From the NCBI GenBank assembly GCA_051530055.1, contig CM121342.1, positions 7,378,001 through 7,442,000 of the forward strand: a stretch of DNA of 64,000 nt, given 5' to 3'. The notes beneath the pieces were generated by a model that worked only from the letters and a program-made list of their open reading frames with translations, had not been told where the DNA came from and ran no database searches. Position numbers and translations under genes: made by a program. Below, piece after piece: positions 45,067 through 57,527 of this stretch. Source of the DNA: Neoechinorhynchus agilis. Its lineage: Eukaryota; Acanthocephala. How positions within the stretch are numbered: position 1 is the stretch's first letter; every line of letters starts with the position of its first letter.

Positions 45067-48000
45067 ATGAGTCTAGAGATCAATTCTCTTTTTTACACAA
45101 TTCTGGAAACATCTACAGAATTAGTCGATGCAGGATTCAATTTCTTAGCTGCAGTATTTTATCAACTGTATGTTCCCAACGATACGATGGATACTGAAAG
45201 TGTAAAACAACTTCAAATGAAAATGATGATAGAAGACGAAAGCGAACACTTTTCTGGACTTGAAATTGATACAAAGAAGCCCGACGATGCTCTTGTGATT
45301 GCCTGTGAAGTTCAGGAACGTTTGAGTGAAAAAGATAGAATTGACGACTGCAGAATAAGGTTTAAACTTATAAGTAGCGGAAGTCTAAGAAATGGAATTG
45401 GTCAAACAACAGAATGCTTCACGAATAAAAGTTCAATTATTAAAGCTAAATTGAGAAACGCGCGAGCGACTTACTTGGTTAAACCTAAAAAAGAAGTCCG
45501 GATTGACATGAAGAACAAAGTTGCTTATTATAAGTTCGAGGATAAATGTGTTCAATTTTTGAATACCAAAAAATTCAGCAATACTGGCATCGGTATGCAA
45601 ACGATAAGGCTGGTGAGGGAATTGATGAAGAGTTTAAAAATTACATTCAAATTGTTCACGACGCTGAGAAGCGCAAGCGAATTTCCCATTATTTTTCCTC
45701 CATGCGAAAATATCCATGAAATATTGTGTGAAATCAACAAGTCGCTCAATTTCGAGAATGAGGAATTTAAAATGATCATAAAAGAACGCTATGGGGTAAT
45801 AGATAATAACAAAAAAGCTGGAGAAGATACGGAACTTAACGACGGTAAGAATTTTTATTTAAGCGATTTCTCAAGTGTCAAACGTAGAAGCAGAATACAA
45901 AGTAATAATCACAACGGGCGAAACGCCAATGGAAATCATGGGAGAAAAACTCATTGGGGCGGTTTTTCTAAAATTATACGGAGACAAAACGTCTACTGAT
46001 TTTCTAAAACTCAACAATCGATCAAATGCGAAGTTGCTTCTAAAACCTAATACAGAAATTAAGTATAAGTTTGTAGCAAAGAATCTAAAAAAAGTTGACG
46101 CCGTTGAAATTTTTAATCCGGGTGGATATATAAAAACTTTGAATATAGATTCAATCGATGTTTTATGGTTTGAAGGCGAAAGAGAAAAATACATGCGGTT
46201 TGTAGCAGTTTTATCGATTTAAGATCAAAGTCTCCAACAAAGATTTGAGCTAATTGAAACTGTAAAATTTGACGACGCTGACTTTTTGGAAAGCGTATTT
46301 ATTTTAAAAGACGGGCAACTAACAAATAAAGCTCCTTTGCAAAGTTCGTGTCGATCATTTTCTTTAAATAGATTGAAAACGTACATTTTTAGTATTCAGA
46401 ACACGAGATATTTTCAAGAACGATAAAAATATTACAGGTGATTTAGTAACGAGGGAACAGTTCAAAATTTAAAAAAATTTCTTTTAAAGAATCCACCACC
46501 CACATTGTAATCGTTGGAAAGGAATGTGGTGATATTAGTCGCTATGAAAGATTTGAATTGATTATTTTCGCTGGTCAACGAAAAATTAGAAAAGAGCTCA
46601 ATCTATTAACGCTGACTGACAATGAAGTTGATTGGAACCACGTTCGAGCATATTATAAATGGCCATCGATCAATGAACCGATTCAAGCGATTCGAGTACG
46701 TCTAACTGGAGCTCCGAAAATTACGTGGAAATGTTCATATGTTACAGTGGGCGATGTTAAGCAAAACCAATGCTATTAGTGAGTATGATCGGTATTCTCA
46801 TTGAACATTCATTGAACCACAAATCCACACAGCTTTCCTATTAATAAGACTCTGGACAAAACTCCTCTACTTGTCGCTGCAAAAGAGCCGCTGAAATATG
46901 GTACTTCTTTTTTCATGTATAATGATTATATTTTTGTTTAGGGAATACTCGATACAGAATTACTGTAAAGACCGCTTGCGAATCTCCAAAAATAAGGAAC
47001 GACCTTACATTTGTTATTATCAGATTCATTTCCGACGAAACCTTTGGACAACCACTGAAACTTGAAGCAACTACCCTATGCCGAAATCCATTTCAAGGAG
47101 GCGCAACAGACTTTTTCGAGTTTCATAACGTTAAAAAAGTTGAAGAAATTCGTCGACTTGAAATTATGCATAATGCCGCCGACAATAAGGGATGGTTTTG
47201 TGAATGGATTAAAATTGAAGATTTGGACGATCAAAGAGAAAATCTGTATGAATTTGAACAATTATAAATTATTTAAACATGAATTTTCAGGTTTTTGGTG
47301 CAGAATTTGCTGGTTAATTCAAAAGATGGATATGTATTTGAATTTCCAGAAACTGAGACGATATCGATAGATGGCAAGCTTACCTGTGACAGTTTAATAG
47401 GTTCGCATTAAGATTTTAAACTCTAAAACTAATCATTTTTAAATGTTTAAGGATTCTCGGATTTAAGGAAATCAAGACAAAGTATGTAAGAAATAATAAA
47501 AATAGAATATAAATGTTCGTTTAGGATGCAAAGAAAGCTCAGAAATTTTCAATTTAAAGAACATTTCGAAGAAGGTAAATAATGAAGACCAAAAACTCAA
47601 TTTATTTTTTTATTTTCGCCAATAAGAAGAACGATGCCGTTAGGGTGAAAAGAAAAACTCAAATACTATCATTTCTCATTTTCAGGCCAATAAGGAGCGG
47701 GAAAACACTGAGGAATATACAACTTTTCCAAAGAAACATGATCAGCAATTGAATGTTGATGATGAGAAAAATACGCCCAAAAGTTTGGAAAAACGATCAA
47801 AGGAGGTAATATTAACAAGATGAAAGATTAACTAAAATAATTTTCGTACTTATAGGAAAATAAAAGTTTTAAGAAAGGGCGAAGCGATATCGAAAATTTT
47901 GAACATATAGAGGAGAATGTGGAGCAGTTTAAAGAGACCTCACAGAGGAATGACATAAATCTACAACCGGAGGAAAGCGATAGCGAAAACACATCAAAAA

Positions 48001-49123
48001 AATCAGACGAAATTCCAAAAAAGGTAATATTTTCGAAAAATTAGACCGCTTAACATAAAATTATTATTGATTTATTAGACAAATGAAAAGTCTAATAGAA
48101 GGAAAGGTAACAAGGAGCATTCGAGACGGACAATGAATAAAGCGGAACGAAATACTGAAAAGAAAATATCGAGACATTCAAATCTACAACCGGAGGAAAA
48201 CGATAGCGAAAACACATATAAAAATTCAGACGGAAATTCAAAAAAGGTAATATTTTCGAAAAATTAAACCGCTTAATTTAAAATTATTATTGATTTATTA
48301 GACAAAGGAAAAGTCTAACAGAAGAAAAGGTAATAAAGAGCATTCGAGACGGACAATGAATAAAGCGGAGCAAAATACTGAAAAGAAAATATCGAGACAT
48401 TCAAATCTACGACCGGAGGAAAAAGATAGCGAAAACACATCAAAAAATTCGGACGGGAATTCAAAAAAGGTAATATTTTCGAAAAATTAAACCGCTTCAT
48501 TTAAAATTATTATTGATTTATTAGACAAATGAAAAGTCTAATAGAAGGAAAGGTAATAAGGAGCATTCGAGACGGACAATGAATAAAGCGGAGCAAAATA
48601 CTGAAAAGAAAGTATCGAGACATTCAAATCTACAACCGGGGGAAAACGATAGCGAAAACACATCAAGAAAATCAGACGAAATTCCAAAACAGGTAATATT
48701 TTCGAAAAATTAAACCGCTTGATCTAAAATTATTATTGATTTATTAGACAAATGAAAAGTCCAACAAGAGGAAAGGGAATAAAGAGCATTCTAGGCTTAC
48801 AATGGACAAAGCGGAGCATCCCACTAAAAATAAAAAATCGAGACATACAAATAAACGACCCAAGGAAAACGATACTAAAAGCGCATCAAAAAATTCGGGC
48901 GGAACTTCAAAAAAGGTAATATTTTCGAAAAATTAAACCCCTAAAACTGCAATTATTATTGATTTATAAGTCAAAGGAGCGTTCAACGAATAAAGTAAAG
49001 CATAGAATTGAAAAGAAAAAGTCGCGACATACAAATCGACGAGCGAAAAAACACGATACTGAAAACACATCAAAAAATTCGGACGGAGAATCAAAGAAAG
49101 TTCAAGGCAAAAATCAAACATGA
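45067..49123 (+). CDS. PLAT-domain protein with duplicated Lys-rich exons
   Basis: A multi-exon gene with approximate boundaries. The first exon (45067 to about 45843) encodes an unassigned part (MSLEINSLFYTILET). PLAT/LH2-type domains follow: about 45875-46222 (YKVIITTGETPM, GAVFLKLYGDK, LKKVDAVEIFNPGG), about 46500-46780 (weaker) and about 46942-47266 (RYRITVKTACES, TDFFEFHNVKKVEEIRRLEI, ADNKGWFCEWIKI). PLAT domains bind membranes or partners, as in LOXHD1 and polycystin-1. From about 47690 the gene changes to short exons each ending in AAG|gtaatatt. Exons starting at 48079, 48302, 48525, 48748 and 48971 are tandem copies encoding about 56 residues (SNRRKGNKEHSRRTMNK, NDSENTS). The stop is at 49121-49123. 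Some exon joins are unresolved. An AG lies two bases before the ATG. Confidence 0.6.
47857..49123 (+). repeat. Tandemly duplicated exon-intron units, about 223 bp
   Basis: Five units, each a 168-nt exon plus an intron of about 55 bp with identical ends (gtaatattttcgaaaaatta ... gatttattag). They start at 48079, 48302, 48525, 48748 and 48971. A related but longer exon at 47857 shares only its second half. The exon length is a multiple of three, so every copy keeps the frame. The last two copies are the most diverged. Confidence 0.9.
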
Positions 49124-49850
49124 TAATGTTTAATTAATTTAATTTTAATATTAACATCATTGACGTGCAAGTGTTTCAAACAATGTTTAAATGATTTACT
49201 AAAAACGATTTCCATCATTACTCTTGTCGACTGTAAACGAAAACGATGATTTCTTGAACACTTAAAAATCTTAGACAGTCTCAGTAAATTTAATCTTTGC
49301 CGTGAATATTAAAGTTATTTTTATTTTAGAATTTTAATCTCTTTTAAGTTTCGTGTGTTATATTTTCAGATAAATCTTTTAACGCCTAAAACGACGAGCT
49401 GATTTTACAAGATACCAGAAGTCTACTACGAGACAATCTTTAAGGTTTAATAAAATGAATCAACTCTAATTAAGCCGTGCAATGCTTTATTTCTTATTAG
49501 TAAAATTTTTCATTTGTGAGGACACTGACTTGTGAATGGTGGTTTTTCTAATTTTAAAGGAATTTAAAATATAAGATTATAAATATTATTGCAAATAACA
49601 TGGATGGACGATAAAAGGTTGTACAGAGTATTCTAAGGTCCCCCTTCAGTTCCTGGCGGCAAGAAATTAATAACGATACATTCGGCACTTAATAGTTGAC
49701 CTTCTTCGTCCTAAAATAAGTATTTTCCTTGTTGATTTGCTAATTAAAAAAATTGATTTCTGATTCAAATGAAACTGAGTCGAGGTTCAAAAATAGGCAT
49801 TTGATAAGACAAACATAAAAACGAAATTAAAAGTCCTATCCAATTTTCTC
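49124..49850. other. Intergenic, nothing recognised
   Basis: AT-rich spacer with aataaa-type signals near 49450, probably the end of the PLAT gene transcript, and no other supported feature. Confidence 0.45.
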
Positions 49851-51395
49851 AATGGCGAATTGTTACACACTCGAACTTTATTATTGAACTGTTTATTGCG
49901 ATTGATTCTCATATTCGATCATATAGATGTTGGCCATCGCTGGTCCTAACGGTGATCCCATTGCCACTCCGTTCGTCTGGTCGTAGAATTTTCCTTCTAA
50001 TAAGAACGCAGACTTCGTCGTGCAATGATCAATCAGTAATCGCCAATAACAACATTTCTTTGAACTTTTCTCTCACTTGAGAGGTCGTTCTTTTCAGCAT
50101 TGTCGGTTTTCGTCTTTGTTCTCCTTTCCCAGCGTCTTGAAATCTCCGTTCACACTGTCCTTCCACCTCTTTTTGGGCATCCCTCTTCTTTTCCCTCGAG
50201 CTCGATTCTCCATGCGAGGCGTCTTCATCTGCTTGTGTGACCTGAGGGTACCATCGCAATCCTGGTCATTTATTTTTTTCACGAAACTGGGTCATGTTTG
50301 CTAGTTAATAGCAGTAAATATGATTCCTTCTTCTTAAATCCTAGTCATCACCTAATGGAAACCTCTTGGGTTTCTCAAGAGGGTTACAATCCATTCTAAA
50401 CAAAAATCTTAAAGTCAAATTACTCTTTCAAACAAAAAGTCCAAACTTTGCGTTACATTGAAATCTTCAATGTCCATTTTCATCCCGAATTGTGGAATTG
50501 AAACAAACAAAAATCTTCATCGATGGATACAAAAAATTTTCTTTTATTTTTTCGGTGCCCTCTGAAGCGTCCGAGCGGACACTGTACTCGTCATTGGGCT
50601 TTGGCCTGAGGCCGGAACTTACTGTAAATTGTTTCGAGATAGAAGTGAAAGTTAAAAAGCTGTTTTTCGCAGTGAGAGTTCGTTAGCGAAAATCGATGCT
50701 CTTTTGATGTTCTTTGAAAAGTGAGCCTTACCTTAACTCACGGAGAAAAACTTCTTGCGCTCTTCGCTATCTATGATCTCGTCAATAAACACCTTACCTT
50801 GAAAGTTGCGGCGAATCCAACAGGGCTTAAAAACTAAAATTATACTTAATTTTTACTTTCGAATACAAGGCTCTTTGAATCTTTGCTCCTCGACAGTCGA
50901 AGGTGGTATCGTCGTGCAATGATTAATCAGTAATCGCCAATCATCCATATCCAGCTTGGGATCCTACCATCGTTTCGAAAGTAAATCCACGGCCAAGATA
51001 GTTGTTTCCTTTATCGGCACATTCGTAAATAGTGCAGTGAATCTGTCGTCCAAAGGAAGTGGTTGCGAGGATCGTATTTTCCGAAGAAATTGTCCAAATT
51101 AGGATACTATAGATGGACACAACCGAAGCATGAGAATCGATTGTTCAATTGGTCGAATAGACTCCTCAATTCAGACGAACGAAGTGTCCTTGAACGGAAT
51201 CCGGATTTCATACCACCGAGGCAATGATTAAAAGAGTTGAGGACGACATGTTCTGTGATATAGTTCACTTACGACGAAATGGCCTTGAGAGGGAATAACT
51301 GGAGTGAAGACAATATGTCAAAGGAGGAAAATCATGCGTTGAAAGTATTGAAAGAGGGCCCCCGGCATGCACGAAAAAAAATCGTCCGATCGAGG
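49851..51395. mobile_element. Penelope-like retroelement relic with nested insertion
   Basis: The minus strand carries RT pieces of the Penelope type: NGVAMGSPLGPAMANIYM at 49925-49978, and FTALFTNVPIKET-like sequence at about 51010-51050. The plus strand at 51120-51390 carries a piece of the N-terminal region (ERNPDFIPPR, SKEENHALKVLKE), so two parts of the element lie head to head. The relic is clearly broken and old. A foreign segment at 50048-50908 interrupts it. Confidence 0.75.
50015..50941. mobile_element. Insertion flanked by a 33-bp duplication, with LINE end
   Basis: The 33-bp segments 50015-50047 and 50909-50941 differ at one base and bracket 861 bp. On the minus strand the left part reads GKRRGMPKKRWKDSVNGD, the typical C-terminal end of many LINE open reading frames (a GKR-x-R-G-R/M-PKKRW block). 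The remainder (50300-50908) is unassigned. The duplication is read as the target-site duplication of this insertion. Confidence 0.75.
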
Positions 51396-51399
51396 CGTT

Positions 51400-54300
51400 G
51401 TCGCTGAATAACTAAAGCAACATTCTATACTAGTTACAATCCGTTTTTGGAAGTCATAATCCGATCCACTGCATTGATTTATTGGCCCAGTCTGCTGAGG
51501 AAATCAACTCAAAGGGCAATCTCGACAGGATTTTAAAGAATACACAGCGGAATTTTAGGCGTTGTTCTGGAGGCCTTCCTCTGGAATAAAAAACTAGGTC
51601 TGAAATAGCCCAAGAGCACCATATTACTTTGCATATCTTGGCGCAAAGCCCAATACGAGCGGCGCGTCTCGCCTTTGGCTCTGGCTGTCTTTAAAAGTTT
51701 TTTCATATTTTGTATATCGGAGGCGGGCGAGAGGTTACTAGTGAAAGTATAACCTAAAATATCAAGCTTCTTATAAACAGGGTTGAAATCTAACCCAAAA
51801 ATCCCACGATTAAAAAAAATATTCGGCAAAGGCAAACCATGGATCGAACGCTGTCGCTGAATAACTGAAGCAACATTCTATACTAGTTACTATCCGTTTT
51901 TGGAAGTCATATTCCGATCCACTGCATGGATTTGTTGGCCCAGTCAGCTGAGGAAATCCAGTCAAAGGGTAGTCTTGACTGGATTTTCAAGAATACACAG
52001 CGGAATTTTAGGCGTTGTTCCGGAGGCCTTCCTTTGGAATGAAAAAATAGGCCTGAAATAGCCCAAGAGCATCAGATTACTTTGCATATCTTGGCGCTAA
52101 GCCCAATACGAGCGGCACGTCTCGCCTTAACTCTTGCTGTCCTTAAAAGTTTTTTCATCTTGTGTATATCGGAGGCGGGCGAGAGGTTACTAGTTAAAGT
52201 ATAACCTAAAATATCAAGCTTCTTATAAGCAGGGTTGAAATCTAACCCAAAAATCCCACGATTAAAAAAAATATTCGGCAAAGGCAAACCATGGATCGAA
52301 CGCTGTCGCTGAATAACTGAAGCAACATTCTATACTAGTTACTATCCGTTTTTGCAAGTCATAATCCGATCCACTGCATGGATTTGTTGGCCCAGTCTGC
52401 TGAGGAAATCCACTCAAAGGGTAGCCTCGACAGGATTTTCAAGAATACACAGCGGAATTTTAGGCGTTGTTCTGGAGGCCTTCCTCTGGAATAACACACT
52501 GGAATAAAAAAACTAGGTCTGAAATATCCCAAGAGCACCATATTATGCATATCTCATAAAGCTCAATACGAGCGGCGCTGTCTCGCCTAAATCCTGGCTG
52601 TGTTTCAAAGTTTTTCATCTTGCATATCGCTGCCAAGCAGGGGGGGGGGAGGGGTTATTAGTGAAAGTATAAGTTAAAATATCAAGCTTCTTATGATCAG
52701 GGTCGAAATCTAACCCAAAATAAATAAAATTATTCGACAAGAAATCATGGATCGAACGTTGTCGCTGAATAACTAAAGCAACATTCTATACTAGTTACAA
52801 TCCGTTTTTGGAAGTCATAATCCGATCCACTGCATTGATTTATTGGCCCAGTCTGCTGAGGAAATCCACTCAAAGGGCAATCTCGACAGGATTTTCAAGA
52901 ATACACAGCGGAATTTTAGGCGTTGTTCTGGAGGCCTTCCTCTGGAATAAAAAACTAGGTCTGAAATATCCCAAGAGCACCATATTACATTGCATATCTT
53001 GGCGTAAAGCCCAATACGAGCGGCGCGTCTCGCCTAAACTCTGGCTGTCTTTAAAAAAAATTTCATCTTGTGTATATCGGAGGCGGGCGGGAGGTTATTA
53101 GTGAAAGTATAAGTTAAAATATCAAGCTTCTTATGAGCAGGGTCGAAATCTAACCCAAAAATATTAAAAAAATTATTCGACAAAGGCAAATCATGGATCG
53201 AACGTTGTCGCTGAATAACTAAAGCAACATTCTACACTAGTTACAATCCGTTTTTGGAAGTCATAATCTGATCCACTGCATTGATTTATTCGCAAAGTCT
53301 GCTGAGGAAATCCACTCAAAGGGCAATCTCGACAGGATTTTCAGGAATACACAGCGGAATTTTAGGCGTTGTTCTGGAGGCCTTCCTCTGGAATAAAAAA
53401 CTAGGTCTGAAATAGCCCAAGAGCACCATATTACTTTGCATATCTTGGGCGCCAAGCCCAATACGAGCGGTGCGTCTCGCCTTAACTCTGGCTGTGTTTC
53501 AAAGTTTTTCATCTTGTGTATATCGGAGGTGGGCGAAAGGTTATTAGTGAAAGTATAAGTTAAAATATCAAGCTTCTTATGATCAGGGTCGAAATCTTAC
53601 CCAAAAATATTAAAAAAATTATTCGACAAAGGCAAATCATGGATCGAACGTTGTCGCTGAATAACTAAAGCAACATTCTATACTAGTTACAATCCGTTTT
53701 TGGAAGTCATAACCCGATCCACTGCATGGATTTGTTGGCCCTGTCTGCTGAGGAAATCCACTCAAAGGGTAGTCTAGACAGGGTTTTCAAGAAAACACAG
53801 CGGAATTTTAGGCGTTGTTCTGGAGGCCTTCCTCTGGAATAAAAAACTAGGTCTGAAATAGCCCAAGAGCACCATATTACTTTGCATATCTTGGCGCAAA
53901 GCCCAATACGAGCGGCGCGTCTCGCCTTAACTTTGGCTGTCTTTAAAAAAAATTTTATCTTGTGTATATCGGAGGCGGGCGAGAGGTTATTAGTGAAAGT
54001 ATAACCTAAAATATCAAGCTTCTTATAAGCAGGGTCGAAATCTAACCCAAAAATATTAAAAAATTATTCGACAAAGGTAACCATGGATCAAACGTTGTCG
54101 CTGAATAACTAAAGAAACATTCTATACTAGTTACAATCCGTTTTTGGAAGTCATAATCCGATCCACTGCATTGATTTATTGGCCCAGTCTGCTGAGGAAA
54201 TCAACTCAAAGGGCAATCTCGACAGGATTTTCAAGAATACACAGCGGAATTTTAGGCGTTGTTCTGGAGGCCTTCCTCTGGAATAAAAAACTAGGTCTGA

Positions 54301-55372
54301 AATAGCCCAAGAGCACCATATTACTTTGCATATCTTGGCGCAAAGCCCAATACGAGCGGCGCGTTTCGCCTTAACTCTGGCTGTCTTTAAAAAAAATTTC
54401 ATCTTGTGTATATCGGAGGCGGGCGAGAGGTTATTAGTGAAAGTATAACCTAAAATATCAAGCTTCTTATAAGCAGGGTCGAAATCTAACCCAAAAATAT
54501 TAAAAAAATTATTCGACAAAGGCAAATCATGGATCGAACGTTGTCACTGAATAACTAAAGCAACATTCTATACTAGTTACAATCCGTTTTTGGAAGTCAT
54601 AATCCGATCCACTGCATTGATTTATTCGCCCAGTCTGCTGAGGAAATCAACTCAAAGGGCAATCTCGACAGGATTTTCAAGAATACACAGCGGAATTTTA
54701 GGCGTTGTTCTGGAGGCCTTCCTCTGGAATAAAAAACTAGGTCTGAAATAGCCCAAGAGCACCATATTACTTTGCATATCTTGGCGCAAAGCCCAATACG
54801 AGCGGCGCGTCTCGCCTTAACTCTGGCTGTGTTTCAAAGTTTTTCATCTTGTGTATATCGGAGGCGGGCGAGAGGTTATTAGTGAAAGTATAACCTAAAA
54901 TATCAAGCTTCTTATAAGCAGGGTCGAAATCTTACCCAAAAATATTAAAAAAATTATTCGACAAAGGCAAATCATGGATCGAACGTTGTCGCTGAATAAC
55001 TAAAGCAACATTCTATACTAGTTACAATCCGTTTTTGGAAGTCATAATCCGATCCACTGCATTGATTTATTGGCCCAGTCTGCTGAGGAAATCAACTTCC
55101 AGGGCAATCTCGACAGGATCTTCAAGAATACACAGCGGAATTTTAGGCGTTGTTCTGAGGCCTTCCTTGAACAAATAACTAGCAGCAGAATAGCCCAAGA
55201 GCACCATTACTTGCATATCTCGCGCCAAGCTCAATACGAGCGCGTCTCGCCTTAACTCTGGCTGTGTTTCAAAGTTTTTCATCTTGTGTATATCGGAGGC
55301 GGGCGGGAGGTTATTAGTGAAAGTATAACCTAAAATATCAAGCTTCTTATAAGCAGGGTCGAAATCTAACCC
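51400..55372 (-). repeat. Nine-copy tandem array derived from a LINE RT thumb
   Basis: The block ccgatccactgcat (minor variants) recurs at 51461, 51914, 52366, 52822, 53268, 53714, 54168, 54604 and 55049, a spacing of 436-456 bp. Read leftward each unit encodes parts of an RT thumb/post-thumb region: KKLDILGYTFTSNLSPASDI, KMKKLLKTAR, RPPEQRLKFRCVFLKIL and SRLPFEWISSAD. The array joins at 55372 to the palm region of the same RT. Unit lengths are not constant multiples of three and frames are broken, so this is repeated DNA, not a repeated protein. Confidence 0.92.
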
Positions 55373-55773
55373 ACAAAGTGCTTCTTGCCCACTCGAGATT
55401 TAGATTTTATTAAAAATTTCGTCTTCTTTTGATTCAAAGAGAGACCCATATGAGGTAGGTGAGATTTTAAAAAGTTCAGCACGGCAGCCAGTTTCGCACG
55501 TGCTCTCAAATAATTTAACTCTTTGATAACTACAGTAAGGTCATCGGCGTACATAGTGACGCTACGACAAATCTTACAATTTTTAATCATAAATTGAGTT
55601 GCCAAGCAAAAAAGTATGGGTGATAAAGGTGAGCCTTGAGGAATCCCTTTGGATTGATAGTATATAGACCTTGATGGGTCATCTGCAACCCTAGCAATTA
55701 TATTAAAAGGAAAACTCTCAGAACATTGGGTGGCCGTTCGCCACCCTCCACCGCAACAGCTTGTTGCGCGCAC
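55366..55773 (-). mobile_element. LINE reverse-transcriptase fragment (palm)
   Basis: An open frame of 135 residues with the RT signature YYQSKGIPQGSPLSPILF and the catalytic YADD in SVTMYADDLTVV, followed by GLSLNQKKTKFLIKS. This is a non-LTR-type RT, different from both the YLDD family and the Penelope type in this window. Its natural continuation is the thumb sequence that forms the neighbouring array. The 5' side is cut by Penelope-related DNA at about 55760. Confidence 0.85.
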
Positions 55774-56115
55774 ATAACTTGTCGTCGTCAGCTTTATTCA
55801 ATCACGATATCAACAACGACCACAGAATCGATTTTGTAAAACGCGTGCAAAAGGATGGCCGAGAGGAACCAACAAAGCAGATTGATAAAAAGAGGCTCTG
55901 CTCATTTACATGGAGGACACAATGGAAAAGAGAAATCATTCTCTAAGACTATCGAAAGAGGAATCTCCATGGGTCCTCAGCTTACCCGAGTCAAAGATAC
56001 CAACTTATTCCCACCACATCCATTTTTAACAATGCTTAAGAAGGAGGCTGAAACCTTGGAAATTCGCAATGAACAGTTCAATAATAAAGTTTGAGTGTGT
56101 AACATTTCGCCGGAA
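55760..56115 (+). mobile_element. Penelope-like element terminal fragment
   Basis: The plus strand reads ALFNHDINNDHRIDF, the C-terminal region also seen at 4860-4920. Near 56038-56095 it has the EAETLEIRNEQFNNKV sequence shared with the foldback at 31673 and the relic at 49850. It is a fragment only, broken and old. Confidence 0.65.
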
Positions 56116-57300
56116 CAATTGGATGGAAATTGGCGACGAAATCCATTGTAAAGAATCATAGAAGGTTCTTCAAACTTTCAGCATTAATTCTTTTTAAAAC
56201 ATTTCTGGCAATTGCCCACAAAGTTATCCTATTCGCTACCTCATACCAAGATGGCATTGTTTTAATTAAATGAATAACTTAGGATATTTTGGACTAAGCA
56301 ATTGCGATTTAGCCGATTGCAATTACACGGAGTACCCAAATGTGCTTTACGTTTAACGCCTTTTTGAAAAATTAAAACGTTCAAAACTTTTTATGTCTAA
56401 AATAAAAACATTTCACCCGCACCCTTTATGTTAAAATTATATAATATATTTGTTAAGGTCAATCAATACAAAAACACGCGGTAACGTGATTTTTGAACTC
56501 AATTCCAATCGCCTGGACAACAAAACGGCGAAAAACTGATTGTTTTCAGTAACCGTATAAATGATCCGGTGATTTTGCCATCTTTTGATTTTTTAACATC
56601 TAGCAAGATATCACAATGCCGAAAATCAAGAAGTTCGACCTATTAAACGAACGTTATTGAAGAAAAGTTGAACTTATCGAACCTACCGAAGCAATAATTT
56701 GATATGTCTCGTTGGCGCTGCTTTGCAATGAATGATTGATGACCCGAATGTGGCCAAAGGGCACATCGATGGCATCGCAGATTTTCCTTGTCGATTGGTT
56801 CACAACAGCTTGAATAGCGGAATTCGTAATAAAATTTGGATACATTGACATTGGTCGAATGTGGTCAGCAGTGAATTGATGATGTTAATATTCGTCTTTG
56901 AGAGTAGAAAAGTTTCGCAACCGATTAATTAGCAAGCACGTGATAATTCTTATCAACGAATAGGCTTCTTATACTTAATAAAACGCAATTTTTCAACAAC
57001 AATTAAGGTTCTCTTGCATATTAAGTTAATTATTATTTAAGCTAACGAAATCCTTAATAAAATTTAAATCTATAATAACATTCGCTTATTGTTCTAAATT
57101 CTACTTTTAAAATATTTTGCAGCATGTTATTTTAATCTTAATTTAACAGCTTTTTTATTTATCGAACTTTTGATTAGTTTACGTTCTCGATTCTAAATTA
57201 CACGCCATATATAGCATAATCCGTTTTACGTGTTAATTTGGATTATCTTTGAAAAAAAAACACGTTTAATTCTATTTTTGATCGATAAAGAATGCAGATC
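56116..57300. other. Intergenic, one possible orphan exon
   Basis: AT-rich DNA. A minus-strand frame at 56851-56654 (NFITNSAIQAVVNQSTRK, DAIDVPFGHIRVINHS) ends near a donor-like gttcga and might be an exon. No family and no partner exon were found. Confidence 0.35.
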
Positions 57301-57309
57301 TAAAATATT

Positions 57310-57480
57310 TTCCTGATGAGTCCCGCCTCCTCGGGAGATATCGGAGAATCCAGAGGGATTCTTACAAACTCATTTACCGTACGGTCTTGGAGCGTTGAGC
57401 GCAGACGAGCGCTTCCCAGACCAATGGATAGGTGGACTGCGGGTGTCCATTCGGCTGTGCATGGAAAGAAAATATCTAAT
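57310..57480. repeat. Core element shared with the putative SINE at 21290
   Basis: The block gatgagtcccgcctcctcgg...gagaatccagagg matches the core of the element at 21420-21465 in the opposite orientation. The flanking parts differ. The sharing of only a central GC-rich core resembles the conserved central domains of SINE superfamilies. Confidence 0.45.
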
Positions 57481-57527
57481 CAAAAGACTACCGGCTGAGC
57501 CACATTTAAAAATTCTAATAAAATCGG

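Noticed and set aside
57310-57345. CTGATGAGTCCCGCCTCCTC followed by GGGAG looked like a hammerhead ribozyme core with stem II.
   Set aside because: The GAAA that must follow stem II is missing (gatatc instead), and the related copy at 21420 lacks the CTGATGA.
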